From Flavobacteriaceae bacterium (GTDB taxonomy: Bacteria; Bacteroidota; Bacteroidia; Flavobacteriales; Flavobacteriaceae): a stretch of DNA of 64,000 nt. The position numbers and the translations under genes are program-made. Positions 40,127-48,890 of this stretch are shown piece by piece (within the stretch, counting starts at the first letter, position 1; every line of letters starts with the position of its first letter). The notes beneath the pieces are model-generated. The model was not told the DNA's origin, searched no databases, and saw nothing but the letters and a program-made list of their open reading frames with translations. The DNA is taken from assembly GCA_027073495.1 (NCBI GenBank), contig JALSVQ010000124.1, positions 51,038-115,037 on the forward strand, given 5' to 3'.

Positions 40127-40134
40127 CAAAGATA
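40127..40134 (-). promoter_or_regulatory. Putative -7 element of the mini ExbB-like gene
   Basis: TATCTTTG on the minus strand matches TAnnTTTG, about 30 bp before the start codon at 40096. A -33 TTG at the right spacing is not visible. Confidence 0.45.
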
Positions 40135-40317
40135 GTGCTTAGGTTGCTTCGTTTTTGATAAATGCGACAGACAAACCTAAAAGTACGATATGTTGCTAAT
40201 TTATTCCTTTTTTTAACAAAAAAAAGTTTTAAAGTGGGTTATTGTGTAGAAAAGGGGTTAAAAATGGTTATTTGTCGTTATTCTTTTTTGATTCCAATAA
40301 AAAAGTGGACTTTTGTA

Positions 40318-41370
40318 ATGATGAAGCTAAAGTTAGTATCAAAAATCGGTAAACTTATAGTACTACACACTTCCTTTTGGATTGCTGTGTGGTGGTTTTT
40401 TATTTACTTTTTTAGTTTTAATTCTAGCAACACAAGCTATGTTCATTGGTTTTCAAATGTATTATTACCAATAGCTATTTTGAATACGTATTTTACAAAT
40501 TATTATCTCATTCCAAAATATCTTATTCCTAAAAAACACAAGTATTTTATAAGCTATCAAATATATACTATTATATTTACGGCATATTTTCTATCTATAG
40601 TTATGTTTGTTGGTTATGTTTTTCTCACGCCATTAGATTTTAAGCAAATGCCATTGCTGAGTAAAAGTTTACCTTTTATTTTATTGATTATTTACACGGT
40701 AGTTCTAGTGGTTTCAAGTGCTAATATCATGCGTTATAATTACAAAGCATTAGAACAAAACAAAATCTTAGAAAAATAAATTTTAGAAGAAAAATTAAAA
40801 CTAAAAGAAGAAGAATTGAAGTTTTTAAAAATGCAAATTCACCCTCATTTTTTATTCAATACTTTGAATACACTATATGGTTTTGCATTAAAAAAATCAG
40901 AGAAAACACCTGAAATGATTCTCAAATTATCCAGTTTGTTAGACTACATACTCTATCAAATAGTAAAACCGAAAGTATTATTAGTAGAAGAACTTAAACA
41001 CATTGAAGCTTATATTGCCTTAGAAAAAATGCGTTTTCAAGAAGCATTAAACATTACATATCAAACAGAAAATGTATCACGTAATGTAGAAATTGCACCT
41101 ATGCTTTTGTTGCCATTTGTAGAAAATAGTTTTAAACATGGGAAGTCAATTGATGGTGTGTTAACTATAGTCATTTTTAGCGAAACCATTGAAAATACTT
41201 TGTTTTTCACAATAAGTAATGATGTCAAAAACAGTAAAAATGAACAAGGTATTGGTCTTGATAATATTAAAAAGCGTTTAACAATGCTTTATCCAAAACG
41301 TTATGAATTAGACATAAAAGAACAACAATCAAAATTTGAAGTATCCTTAAAAATTGTATTAAATGAATAA
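40318..41370 (+). pseudogene. LytS/YehU-type sensor histidine kinase interrupted by one in-frame stop codon
   Basis: The sensor part (ATG 40318, MMKLKLVSKIGKLIVLHTSF, four predicted membrane helices, as in this kinase class) ends at TAA 40777-40779. The same frame continues at once (ILEEKLKLKEEELKFLKMQ) into an intact kinase: His box MQIHPHFLFNTLNTLYGFAL and ATPase N/G boxes LLPFVENSFKHG and QGIGLDNIKKRL, to the stop at 41370. The coiled-coil linker is continuous across the stop, so a single substitution (for example CAA or AAA to TAA) explains it. The kinase half could restart at TTG 40816 or ATG 40831, giving a soluble fragment. An ATG at 40162 extends the frame upstream, but its 52 residues look non-coding. 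Confidence 0.85.
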
Positions 41371-42067
41371 GATTAACTGTATTGTTGTAGATGATGAGCC
41401 GATGGCTCGTGAAATACTAGCACTTTATATTGAAAAAATGCCACAAATTCATCTTGTAAAAATGTGTAAAGATGTAGCAGAAGCTATAAAAATAACGAGC
41501 AAAGAACGTGTTGATCTTATTTTTTTGGATATTAATTTACCCGAAATATCAGGACTTACTTTTGCTAAAATAATTGACAAATCAATAAAAGTGATTTTCA
41601 CTACTGCCTACCGCGAATATGCAGTGGAAGGTTTTGATGTTAAAGCTATAGATTATCTCTTAAAGCCTTTTTCTTTTGAGCGTTTTGAACAAGCGATTCA
41701 GCATTATAATAGTACAGTAGAAAATGGTATAAAAGAATCTGATGAAACGATTTTTCCAAATTATATATTTGTGCGTTCAGAACGGATGATGGTAAAACTG
41801 AATTTTAACGCTATTAAATATATCGAAAGTTATAGCGATTATCTCAAGGTTCATCTTGAAAATAAAAAAACGCTAGTTATACGCGAAACAATCAGTGCTA
41901 TGAAGAAACGGTTGGATCAAAAGAATTTTGTTCGCATACACCGTTCCTATATTGTGGCTCTAGACAAAATCACAGCTTATACCAATGAGTTTGTTACTAT
42001 TAGAACTAAGGCTTTGCCTTTAAGTAGAACATACAAGGCTCATTTCTTAAAATGTGTGATGGATTGA
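41363..42067 (+). CDS. LytTR family response regulator
   Basis: This 234-residue regulator has a receiver domain (residues 1-120; phospho-acceptor Asp56 in LIFLDINLPE; acidic pair in VVDDEP; TTAYREYAVEGFDVKAIDYL and LKPF at its end). A LytTR DNA-binding domain follows (about 135-234; IKYIESYSDYLKVHLENKK, FVRIHRSYIVALDKITAY). Its start overlaps the 3' end of the histidine kinase by 8 bp, so translation is probably coupled. All key residues are present, unlike in the kinase gene, so it may act without its sensor or with the split kinase. LytTR regulators bind direct repeats; none was identified upstream. Confidence 0.92.
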   Translation: MNKINCIVVDDEPMAREILALYIEKMPQIHLVKMCKDVAEAIKITSKERVDLIFLDINLPEISGLTFAKIIDKSIKVIFTTAYREYAVEGFDVKAIDYLLKPFSFERFEQAIQHYNSTVENGIKESDETIFPNYIFVRSERMMVKLNFNAIKYIESYSDYLKVHLENKKTLVIRETISAMKKRLDQKNFVRIHRSYIVALDKITAYTNEFVTIRTKALPLSRTYKAHFLKCVMD

Positions 42068-42111
42068 TAACTAGAAAATCACATTGTAAAACAAGCTTTT
42101 AGCTATTTTTT

Positions 42112-42140
42112 TTGTAAACTAAAAAATAGTAGTATATTTG
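42112..42140 (+). promoter_or_regulatory. Promoter of rplS
   Basis: TTG (42112-42114), an 18-bp spacer and TATATTTG (42133-42140) form a near-ideal Bacteroidetes promoter. The rplS start is 71 bp downstream, leaving a 5' leader of about 64 nt. Confidence 0.8.
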
Positions 42141-42210
42141 CGCCCACATAAACCAACCGCTGACGAAAATCGTGAATGTTGCTTTATAGAAACCATTAAA
42201 AACAATAACA

Positions 42211-42561
42211 ATGGATTTAGTAAAATTTGTACAAGACGAATTTGTAACAAAAAAAGAATGGCCAGTTTTTGGAGCTGGAGATACTATCACTGTATTTTAT
42301 GAAATACGTGAAGGTAGCAAAACAAGAACACAGTTCTATAGAGGTGTTGTGATACAACGTAAAGGTTCTGGTCTTACAGAAACATTTACTATTCGCAAAA
42401 TGTCTGGAACTATCGGTGTAGAGCGTATCTTTCCTGTGAACTTACCAGCTATTCAAAAAATTGAAGTAAACAAAAGAGGTAAAGTGCGTAGAGCAAGAAT
42501 TTACTACTTTAGAGAACTTACAGGTAAAAAAGCAAGAATTAAAGAAAGAAGAATTAAGTAA
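42211..42561 (+). CDS. rplS: Large ribosomal subunit protein bL19
   Basis: This 116-residue bL19 lies at the 30S-50S interface. Landmarks are [24 protein letters not shown] PxFxx[43 protein letters not shown] and [24 protein letters not shown] in two parts, typical for the family. It has its own strong promoter and a strong terminator, so it is monocistronic. Confidence 0.96.
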   Translation: MDLVKFVQDEFVTKKEWPVFGAGDTITVFYEIREGSKTRTQFYRGVVIQRKGSGLTETFTIRKMSGTIGVERIFPVNLPAIQKIEVNKRGKVRRARIYYFRELTGKKARIKERRIK

Positions 42562-42582
42562 GCTTTTCTTTAATAAAATTTT

Positions 42583-42617
42583 AAAAAATCCATTACTATT
42601 TAGTAATGGATTTTTTA
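42583..42617 (+). terminator. rplS terminator
   Basis: Perfect 16-bp stem: AAAAAATCCATTACTA (42583-42598) pairs with 42601-42616 around a 2-nt centre, followed by T. Confidence 0.85.
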
Positions 42618-42744
42618 TTTCACAATTTTTTAATAAATGCATTATAAATTATCAAATAACAGCTAATAATTAATTATTCCTATTAATTTAAATTATTTTT
42701 ATTAATTATTTAAAAATATTATGGCTTTACTGAATTATTCGAAA

Positions 42745-42774
42745 TTGTATATTAAACAATTATTTGTACCTTTG
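42745..42774 (+). promoter_or_regulatory. Promoter of icd
   Basis: TTG (42745-42747), a 19-bp spacer and TACCTTTG (42767-42774) match the Bacteroidetes consensus. The start site should lie near 42780, which excludes an upstream in-frame start at 42764. Confidence 0.8.
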
Positions 42775-42799
42775 TAATCTATTAAAAAATAACAATATT

Positions 42800-44023
42800 A
42801 TGGCAAAGATTAAAGTACAAAACCCAGTTGTAGAATTGGATGGCGATGAAATGACACGTATTATATGGCATTTTATCAAAGACAAATTGATTCTTCCTTA
42901 TCTCGATTTAGATATTAAATATTATGATTTAAGTGTGCAATACCGCGATGAAACCAATGATCAAGTGACTATTGATGCGGCAGAAGCAATTAAAAAATAC
43001 AATGTAGGGATTAAATGTGCTACTATTACACCAGATGAAGGTCGTGTAAAAGAGTTTTCGCTAAAAAAAATGTGGCGTTCACCTAATGGAACATTGCGTA
43101 ATATAGTAGGAGGTACTATCTTTCGTGAGCCTATCATTATGAGCAATGTGCCGCGCTACGTACAAGGTTGGACAGAACCAATCTGTATTGGTCGTCATGC
43201 TTTTGGAGATCAGTACAAAGCTACCGATACGGTGATAAAAGGGAAAGGTACGTTGACTATGACCTTTACACCAGAAAATGGTGCTGAAGCACAAACTTGG
43301 GAAGTCTATAATTTTGAAGAAGATGGTGTTGCTATGGCAATGTACAATAAAGACTCTTCTATTTATGGTTTTGCACGCTCATCAATGAATCAAGCGTTGA
43401 AAAAAGGTTGGCCTTTGTTCTTATCTACAAAAAATACCATTCTTAAAGCATACGATGGTCGTTTTAAAGATATTTTTCAAGAAGTATTTGATAACGAATT
43501 TAAGGCTAAATTTGAAGCAGCAGGTATCACGTACGAACACCGTTTGATAGATGATATGGTAGCAAGTGCTATGAAATGGAACGGCGGTTTTGTTTGGGCT
43601 TGTAAAAACTATGATGGTGATGTGCAATCTGATACTGTAGCGCAAGGTTTTGGGTCTTTAGGACTAATGACTTCTGTACTTGTAACCCCTGATGGAAAAA
43701 CAATGGAAGCAGAAGCGGCTCACGGTACAGTGACAAGACACTATAGACAACATCAGCTAGGCAAAGAAACTTCTACCAATCCTATAGCATCTATTTTTGC
43801 TTGGACAAGAGGTTTGGCACATCGTGCTAAATTAGACAACAATGATGCCTTACTTGCTTTTACCCACAAACTAGAAAAAGTATGTATTGATACGGTAGAA
43901 AGTGGCAAAATGACCAAAGATTTAGCATTGTTAATTCATAAAGAAAATATGACTCGTGCAAACTACTTGAATACACAAGAATTTTTGGATGCTTTGAAAG
44001 AAAACTTAGATAAAGTAATGTAG
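42800..44023 (+). CDS. icd: NADP-dependent isocitrate dehydrogenase
   Basis: This 407-residue enzyme of the eukaryotic-like (homodimeric, type II) NADP-IDH class starts [20 protein letters not shown]. It oxidatively decarboxylates isocitrate to 2-oxoglutarate in the TCA cycle and yields NADPH. Diagnostic segments are [71 protein letters not shown] and [23 protein letters not shown] 42800 is chosen because the promoter at 42745-42774 would place the longer reading frame upstream of the transcription start. It is monocistronic, with a strong terminator behind it. Confidence 0.94.
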   Translation: MAKIKVQNPVVELDGDEMTRIIWHFIKDKLILPYLDLDIKYYDLSVQYRDETNDQVTIDAAEAIKKYNVGIKCATITPDEGRVKEFSLKKMWRSPNGTLRNIVGGTIFREPIIMSNVPRYVQGWTEPICIGRHAFGDQYKATDTVIKGKGTLTMTFTPENGAEAQTWEVYNFEEDGVAMAMYNKDSSIYGFARSSMNQALKKGWPLFLSTKNTILKAYDGRFKDIFQEVFDNEFKAKFEAAGITYEHRLIDDMVASAMKWNGGFVWACKNYDGDVQSDTVAQGFGSLGLMTSVLVTPDGKTMEAEAAHGTVTRHYRQHQLGKETSTNPIASIFAWTRGLAHRAKLDNNDALLAFTHKLEKVCIDTVESGKMTKDLALLIHKENMTRANYLNTQEFLDALKENLDKVM

Positions 44024-44046
44024 TAATTACATATTTTAAATAGTAT

Positions 44047-44080
44047 AAAAAGCGCATTAATCAATTAATGCGCTTTTTTT
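44047..44080. terminator. Bidirectional terminator between icd and the lipoprotein gene
   Basis: Stem AAAAAGCGCATTAAT (44047-44061) with 44064-44078 and a 2-nt centre. The A and T tracts flank it on both sides, suiting the convergent genes icd (+) and the lipoprotein gene (-). Confidence 0.85.
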
Positions 44081-44120
44081 ATTAAGCGTATTTTGCTTAC
44101 TGCTTACTGTCATTGCTATT

Positions 44121-45389
44121 TTAATGTCTATTATCACAACGTATCTCAATAAGTGGTTCTGTTTTGTCCAATACAGTAATACTTGGGCAACCGAAACTAT
44201 AGCCCATAAAGCCAAACACAACCGTAGCTTTGTTTTTGAATAATTTTCCTGCCCATTGCTCTTGATACTGTTCTTTATTTTTATTTCCTGCTATGGTTAG
44301 ACTTTGTAGATATGCTCCTTCACTATCGTAAAAGTACTTATTAAAGACTTCAGTTTTTGTTTTGTTGGACACAATCACAATGTGTTCGCTACTGCTGCTA
44401 AATGATTGCAAATAGTAATTGTAATTTGTTGTAGCAAAGATGTAGGAAGTTGTTTTGCTGTGATCTTTTAATTTTTTATTGTCGGGAAATTCTTTATTTT
44501 CAATTTTAGTCCAAATAATTGGTTTGAGCTTTCCCGTTTGAAATGGATTGCTTTTTCCAACATAAACGAGATTTCCGTAAGTATTAATTTTTTTACCTAA
44601 ATCAAAACCATACTCATAGCTTTCTGGATTATCTTGATAGTTACCAGAAGCATAAATATTAACACAAGCAATGGCTGGTAAATCTTTAATATTGAAAGTT
44701 AAGACACGGTCATTTTTTATTTGGTAAACAAACACTTTATCATTTTCAGTTAGTTTTAACTTTTTTAGTAGTTTTTTTCGTTGTGTTTTATTAAATCGTA
44801 TGGTGTCTTTATCAAAATCATCTTCCGTAACCAGTAGTTCTTCCAGTTTATCTTTTTTTGTATCATAACTATTTATAAAATAAGTTTCAGAAAGGTTTAA
44901 AAATGCGGTTCGTGTCGTGCCATCTTGTTCTTTACTATATGGACTTACTTCATATAATATGATGTCAGAATACGTATATTCATAGGAGAGAAAACCATTA
45001 AAAACATAAACGGTATCCAAATCTTTTTTCACGCCAACCCATTCGCCTTTTAGTATTTTGTTGCCATCTTTTATTTGATCTTTTGTCTTTGGATAATCAA
45101 TGATTTCAAGTGATGTATTCAAAGGAAATTTGCCTAAAACATTCCCTTTTGGTCTTGCTCTGTATTGAAGACCAGATCGCGCACTTACAAATTTAGTTTC
45201 GTAGTAAATTTTTTTCTTCGGCAATTTTTTTAGAAGCTTCTTTTTAGGAGTTGAATGCTTAAGTTTTGTCGATATTTTCTTTACTTCAACTTGTTTTTGA
45301 ATTTCAGATTTTTTTTCTGCTTTGTCTTCACAGCTAATAGCAATAACTAATAGCAGAAAAAATAATATTTTAATGTTGTTGTTTTTCAT
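44121..45389 (-). CDS. Lipoprotein with SH3-like domain, otherwise unknown
   Basis: This 422-residue protein starts with a lipoprotein signal (FFLLLVIAISC, lipobox AISC at Cys20). A Lys-rich linker follows, then a bacterial SH3-like domain at about residues 68-135 (FVSARSGLQYRARPKGNVLG, GEWVGVKK, VYVFNGFLS). The remaining 280 residues form a beta-rich domain I cannot assign; it ends with a conserved-looking GFMGYSFGCPSITVLD. It is probably anchored in the inner leaflet of the outer membrane. It lies 53 bp downstream of another lipoprotein gene and relA on the same strand, and may be cotranscribed with them. Confidence 0.72.
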   Translation of the reverse strand: MKNNNIKILFFLLLVIAISCEDKAEKKSEIQKQVEVKKISTKLKHSTPKKKLLKKLPKKKIYYETKFVSARSGLQYRARPKGNVLGKFPLNTSLEIIDYPKTKDQIKDGNKILKGEWVGVKKDLDTVYVFNGFLSYEYTYSDIILYEVSPYSKEQDGTTRTAFLNLSETYFINSYDTKKDKLEELLVTEDDFDKDTIRFNKTQRKKLLKKLKLTENDKVFVYQIKNDRVLTFNIKDLPAIACVNIYASGNYQDNPESYEYGFDLGKKINTYGNLVYVGKSNPFQTGKLKPIIWTKIENKEFPDNKKLKDHSKTTSYIFATTNYNYYLQSFSSSSEHIVIVSNKTKTEVFNKYFYDSEGAYLQSLTIAGNKNKEQYQEQWAGKLFKNKATVVFGFMGYSFGCPSITVLDKTEPLIEIRCDNRH

Positions 45390-45442
45390 TATTGTGTTTT
45401 ATTGCTTAAAAATACACTATTTTATTTGTAAATGATTGTTAC

Positions 45443-45991
45443 TTATTTATTAAGTTGATATTTGTTAGAAAATTGATTTGAATTGCCACCACTCATTATC
45501 AATATGTTTAGTGACTGCATGTGAGCACTATTCAATAGTAATTGTTTATTGTTGTCTATCCCAATTTCCATTTTATAATCTTTTACAGAAAAATATATAA
45601 ATGGAATGCCAAATACTTTTAAATTCCTTTTTACAGAAAAATAATCATTTTTCACTTTTCCTTTTAGTATTTTTTCGCTTATTACAGCTTCATTAAGCCA
45701 TAATTTAGCACGTATTTTCTTTCTATTGATGACTTCTAGTTCAACTTTGTGGTTTTGCCATTTCTCCAATGTATCTTTTTTGAGATAGTTCAACTGTTTC
45801 CACAAGGAAGCATTATAATCTTTATTTTTTGTATTGGGAGTATTTGAATAAAAACCATTAATAGCATTTAAATCATCAGCATGTAAAGCTGTGTTCTTAA
45901 TGTTATTTGGCTGAATTGCAATACAGCTATTTAATGCAGTAAGCAGGAGAAAAATAGCAATAAATAGTAGAAATTTATTAAAAGTATTCAT
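45443..45991 (-). CDS. Small lipoprotein of unknown function
   Basis: This 182-residue protein starts at ATG 45991 (MNTFNKFLLFIAIFLLLTAL) with a lipobox ending in ALNSC at about Cys23. The reading frame is open further upstream to 46024, but that part overlaps the relA 3' end and would place residues before the signal peptide, so the shorter start is preferred. The mature part contains KVELEVINRKKIRAKLWLNE and KNDYFSVKRNLKVFGIPFIY, a small beta-rich domain I do not recognise. It begins 4 bp after the relA stop codon, so it is in the relA transcript. Confidence 0.65.
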   Translation of the reverse strand: MNTFNKFLLFIAIFLLLTALNSCIAIQPNNIKNTALHADDLNAINGFYSNTPNTKNKDYNASLWKQLNYLKKDTLEKWQNHKVELEVINRKKIRAKLWLNEAVISEKILKGKVKNDYFSVKRNLKVFGIPFIYFSVKDYKMEIGIDNNKQLLLNSAHMQSLNILIMSGGNSNQFSNKYQLNK

Positions 45992-45995
45992 GCTG

Positions 45996-48206
45996 TTATT
46001 TATTAAGACGTACCACTTTATCAATACCTTTTATACTTTTTAATCTTTTAATAATATCGTTTACACGCTTTAAATTTATGACCACAAGTATTATCTCACC
46101 GGTAAAAATACCTGGTGAAGTACTGAAATTCAATCCTTTCATATCCACTTGCATTTCGGAGATGACCTGAGTGATTTTGTTGACTAAGCCCATATCGTCT
46201 ATTCCTGTTATTTTAAGCGAAACACGATGTTCTTGTTGCGAAGAGTCAATCCAAGTAGCTTTCATAATACGATGTGCATATTTAGCTTGCATATTTATAG
46301 CATTAGGACAGTTTTTTTTATGTATTTTTAATCCTTCATTTATAGTAGTAAAAGCAAACACATCATCACCAGGTATTGGTTTGCAACATTTTGACATGGT
46401 ATAATCAAGGTGTTCTTCATTATCACCAAAAACCAATTGGTCATATTTAATATCAATAGCATCTGCTTTAGTCTGAGGAGAAGTGCCGTTTTTTCGTATT
46501 TTATTACGAAAGAAATTTACAATCGTATTGGAGCGGGAACTTACAAATTTTTTCAAATCGGTATTGTCTAAAGCATTAATGCCAAATTTATAAAATAAAT
46601 CAAGACTTGTTTTGAGCTTAAAATAGCTCGTCATTTCATTGATTATTTTATCGTCAAAATTCAATTTAAGATGACGTAATTTACGTTTCAAAATGGCTTT
46701 TCCCTCTTCGGCTATTGCTTTAGTTTCGTGTTTTAATGCATTTTTAATCTCTTTTCTAGCACGTGCAGTGATTACAAAGTTCAACCAGTTGCTACGTGGT
46801 TTTTGGTTTTCGGATGTGATGATTTCTACTTGATCGCCACTATTGAGAACGTGATTCAAAGGAACAAGTTTGTTATTTACCTTGGCACCACGACAATGAA
46901 ATCCGACCTCCGAATGTACCGAAAAAGCAAAATCTAATGTAGTCGACCCTTTGGGTAATGATTGAAGTTGCCCTTTGGGCGTGAAAATATAAATCTCTTT
47001 AGAAAACAAATTGAGTTTTACTTCCTCAACAAAATCTACGGCACTACTATCAGGGCTTTCTAAAGACTCTTTGAGTTTGTTTAACCAAGACTCGAGACCT
47101 TCTTCTTCAATTGTTCCATTTTTGTATTTATGATGCGCGGCATATCCTTTTTCTGCTATTTCGTGCATGCGTTCCGAACGAATTTGTACTTCAACCCATT
47201 TTCCATCCGGTCCCATTACGGTAACGTGAAGTGCCTCGTAGCCTGTCACTCGTGGTTGCGAAATCCAATCGCGCATTCTATTTGGATTGGGCGTAAAATA
47301 ATCAGTGACAATAGAATATATTTTCCAAGCCAAAAATTTCTCGTTTTTTCGATCCGATTTATACACTATTCGAATAGCAAACCGATCATAGACTTCTTCA
47401 AAGCTTACATTTTGTTTGACAATTTTTCTTCGTATAGAGTAGATAGATTTCAAGCGCCCATTGATTTCAAAATTCAGTCCTTCGTCATAGAGTGCTTTGT
47501 CAATTATTTTTTTAAACGAAGCTATATAATGCTCTTGTTCCTCTTTACTTTCTTCTATTTTGTTTTTAATATCATTATAAACTTCGGGTTCAGTATATTT
47601 TAGACCCAAACCTTCCAATTCCTCCTTGATATTATAAAGCCCTAAGCGATGTGCAAGCGGAGCGTAGATAAATAAAGTCTCCGAACTGGTTTTTAATTGA
47701 TTTTTCAAAGGCATGCCTTCCATCGTTTGCATGTTATGCAAACGATCTGCTATTTTTATTAAGATAACACGCACATCATCATGAAGCGTCAGTAGCATTT
47801 TTCTGAAATTTTCAGCTTGCATAGAAACATCTTTCTCTTTTTTGACGTGAGCTATTTTAGTTAAGCCATCTACTATGCGCGCTACGGTTTCGCCAAAAAG
47901 ACGTTCAATATCATCAAGCGTGTAGTCCGTGTCTTCTACAACATCATGTAGTAAAGCAGCAGTTATAGAGGTGCCTCCTAAACCAATTTCGTCAGCAACT
48001 ATCTTTGCAACGGCTATAGGATGGTATATGTAAGGCTCGTTTGTTGTTTTACGACGTTGAGGCGCATGCGCTTCTACGGCAAGTTCAAAAGCTTGACGAA
48101 TCTTCTTTTTATCAGCTACACTGAGTGTTTGGTAAGTATTTTTTAGTAAATCACGGTATTTTTTGTTCAATTCCTTTCGTTCCTCTTCTGTGTATAGCGC
48201 TTCCAT
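45996..48206 (-). CDS. relA: Bifunctional (p)ppGpp synthetase/hydrolase, Rel/SpoT type
   Basis: This 736-residue stringent-response enzyme has a complete domain order. The HD hydrolase comes first (about 45-195; His62 in YHPIAVAKIV, HD at 87-88 in LLHDVVEDT), then the synthetase (about 230-370; RFAIRIVY, GYEALHVTVMGPDGKWVEVQ, IAEKGYAAHHKYK). TGS follows (about 395-455, IYIFTPKGQLQSLPKGSTTL), then a helical/zinc-finger region (SKCCKPIPGDDVFAF) and a C-terminal ACT domain (about 660-736). Both catalytic centres look intact, so it should both make and degrade (p)ppGpp. The length is standard for Bacteroidetes Rel. No second Rel is in the window. Confidence 0.95.
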   Translation of the reverse strand: MEALYTEEERKELNKKYRDLLKNTYQTLSVADKKKIRQAFELAVEAHAPQRRKTTNEPYIYHPIAVAKIVADEIGLGGTSITAALLHDVVEDTDYTLDDIERLFGETVARIVDGLTKIAHVKKEKDVSMQAENFRKMLLTLHDDVRVILIKIADRLHNMQTMEGMPLKNQLKTSSETLFIYAPLAHRLGLYNIKEELEGLGLKYTEPEVYNDIKNKIEESKEEQEHYIASFKKIIDKALYDEGLNFEINGRLKSIYSIRRKIVKQNVSFEEVYDRFAIRIVYKSDRKNEKFLAWKIYSIVTDYFTPNPNRMRDWISQPRVTGYEALHVTVMGPDGKWVEVQIRSERMHEIAEKGYAAHHKYKNGTIEEEGLESWLNKLKESLESPDSSAVDFVEEVKLNLFSKEIYIFTPKGQLQSLPKGSTTLDFAFSVHSEVGFHCRGAKVNNKLVPLNHVLNSGDQVEIITSENQKPRSNWLNFVITARARKEIKNALKHETKAIAEEGKAILKRKLRHLKLNFDDKIINEMTSYFKLKTSLDLFYKFGINALDNTDLKKFVSSRSNTIVNFFRNKIRKNGTSPQTKADAIDIKYDQLVFGDNEEHLDYTMSKCCKPIPGDDVFAFTTINEGLKIHKKNCPNAINMQAKYAHRIMKATWIDSSQQEHRVSLKITGIDDMGLVNKITQVISEMQVDMKGLNFSTSPGIFTGEIILVVINLKRVNDIIKRLKSIKGIDKVVRLNK

Positions 48207-48508
48207 ATTCCTTCCGTTTGATTTGTAAATAATAAAAGTACTATAAATAATGAATATGCCAAATGAAATGTGCTAAAAAATAAAAAAATAATTTAAGTTT
48301 TTATGGCAATGCTTCGCCCGTGCTATCCGCTATATCTCACTACGTGAGGATGCCGCTGCTATCACTATTGCAAAATGACTATTGTGTTAAAAAAAAACAG
48401 TATTCGAAATGAGTTATAAATACAGCCAATTAACCTCAAGTTTTCTATGCGAAGCAATTTTTAGTCTTTTATTGAGCGCTACTATTTTTTATTTTTTGTA
48501 AAAATAGA
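48207..48508. other. relA-rpsU divergent intergenic region
   Basis: About 300 bp without coding sequence between divergent relA and rpsU. It holds a degraded palindromic repeat (48304-48372, entered separately). No relA promoter matching TAnnTTTG is clear on the minus strand. Confidence 0.5.
48304..48372 (+). repeat. Flavobacterial palindromic intergenic repeat, degraded copy
   Basis: Inverted ends GGCAAT/ATTGC, with internal hairpin CTCAC-TAC-GTGAG and the phrases GCTATCCGCTATATCT and GGATGCCGCTGCTATC. I recognise these from a repeat family scattered in flavobacterial genomes (from memory). It is shorter than the 18660-18763 element and a different subtype. Confidence 0.6.
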
Positions 48509-48536
48509 TTGTAACTAAAATAATATTGTATATTTG
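48509..48536 (+). promoter_or_regulatory. Promoter of rpsU
   Basis: TTG (48509-48511), a 17-bp spacer and TATATTTG (48529-48536). The start codon is at 48565. Confidence 0.75.
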
Positions 48537-48547
48537 CCGCCACAATG

Positions 48548-48557
48548 AAAGGAGGTG
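48548..48557 (+). promoter_or_regulatory. Strong Shine-Dalgarno sequence of rpsU
   Basis: AAAGGAGGTG lies 7 bp before the ATG at 48565. It complements the 16S anti-Shine-Dalgarno almost fully. Nearly all other genes in this window have no such sequence (rplJ has a weaker AAAGGAAGG), as expected for Bacteroidetes. It therefore also fixes the start codon. Confidence 0.9.
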
Positions 48558-48564
48558 TCTACAT

Positions 48565-48759
48565 ATGTTAATTATACCAATTAAAGCTGGCGAAAATATC
48601 GACAGAGCTTTGAAGCGTTTTAAACGTAAGTTTGATCGTACGGGAACAAAACGTCAATTATACTCACGTAAACAATTTGATAAACCTTCTGTACTCAATA
48701 GAGCGAAAATTCAAAAAGCACAGTATGTTCAACGTTTAAGAGATAACGAAGACTACTAG
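48565..48759 (+). CDS. rpsU: Small ribosomal subunit protein bS21
   Basis: This 64-residue bS21 (MLIIPIKAGENIDRALKRFK...) is basic and helical, with KRKFDRTGTKRQLYSRKQF and a C-terminal RAKIQKAQYVQRLRDNEDY. The start at 48565 is set by the Shine-Dalgarno at 48548-48557; the open frame from 48526 would begin inside the promoter. Family knowledge: in Bacteroidetes bS21, with bS6 and bS18, helps sequester the 16S anti-Shine-Dalgarno, and rpsU itself carries a strong Shine-Dalgarno, which permits autoregulation when ribosomes lack bS21. Confidence 0.95.
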   Translation: MLIIPIKAGENIDRALKRFKRKFDRTGTKRQLYSRKQFDKPSVLNRAKIQKAQYVQRLRDNEDY

Positions 48760-48839
48760 TCAAAAAAAATCCGCATTACTTATTTAAGTAAAAAAAGGAT
48801 TAAATACTTTAAGTGAAAACTTAAAATATTCTTAAATAT

Positions 48840-48885
48840 AAATCGATGATTAAATAGTTTTTGTAACTTTGTTAATCATCGATTT
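48840..48885 (+). promoter_or_regulatory. Perfect inverted repeat bracketing the -7 element of the xerC-like gene
   Basis: AAATCGATGATTAA (48840-48853) is exactly inverted at 48872-48885, with an 18-bp spacer holding TAACTTTG (48864-48871), a TAnnTTTG -7 match. The start codon of the recombinase is at 48891, 5 bp after the right arm. It can be read as an operator over the promoter, or as a hairpin (with the following TTTCTTTT) ending rpsU transcripts. Confidence 0.6.
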
Positions 48886-48890
48886 CTTTT

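Noticed and set aside
40162..40317. Upstream extension of the histidine kinase from ATG 40162
   Set aside because: The composition does not look like the sensor family, and the membrane helices start right after ATG 40318.
42764..44023. Longer icd start at 42764
   Set aside because: It lies upstream of the transcription start implied by the promoter at 42745-42774, and the extra residues are not family-like.
45992..46024. Extra N-terminal residues of the small lipoprotein
   Set aside because: They overlap the relA 3' end and would precede the lipoprotein signal peptide; ATG 45991 is preferred.
48526..48759. Longer rpsU start at 48526
   Set aside because: It overlaps the -7 element and the Shine-Dalgarno; ATG 48565 is correctly spaced from AAAGGAGGTG.
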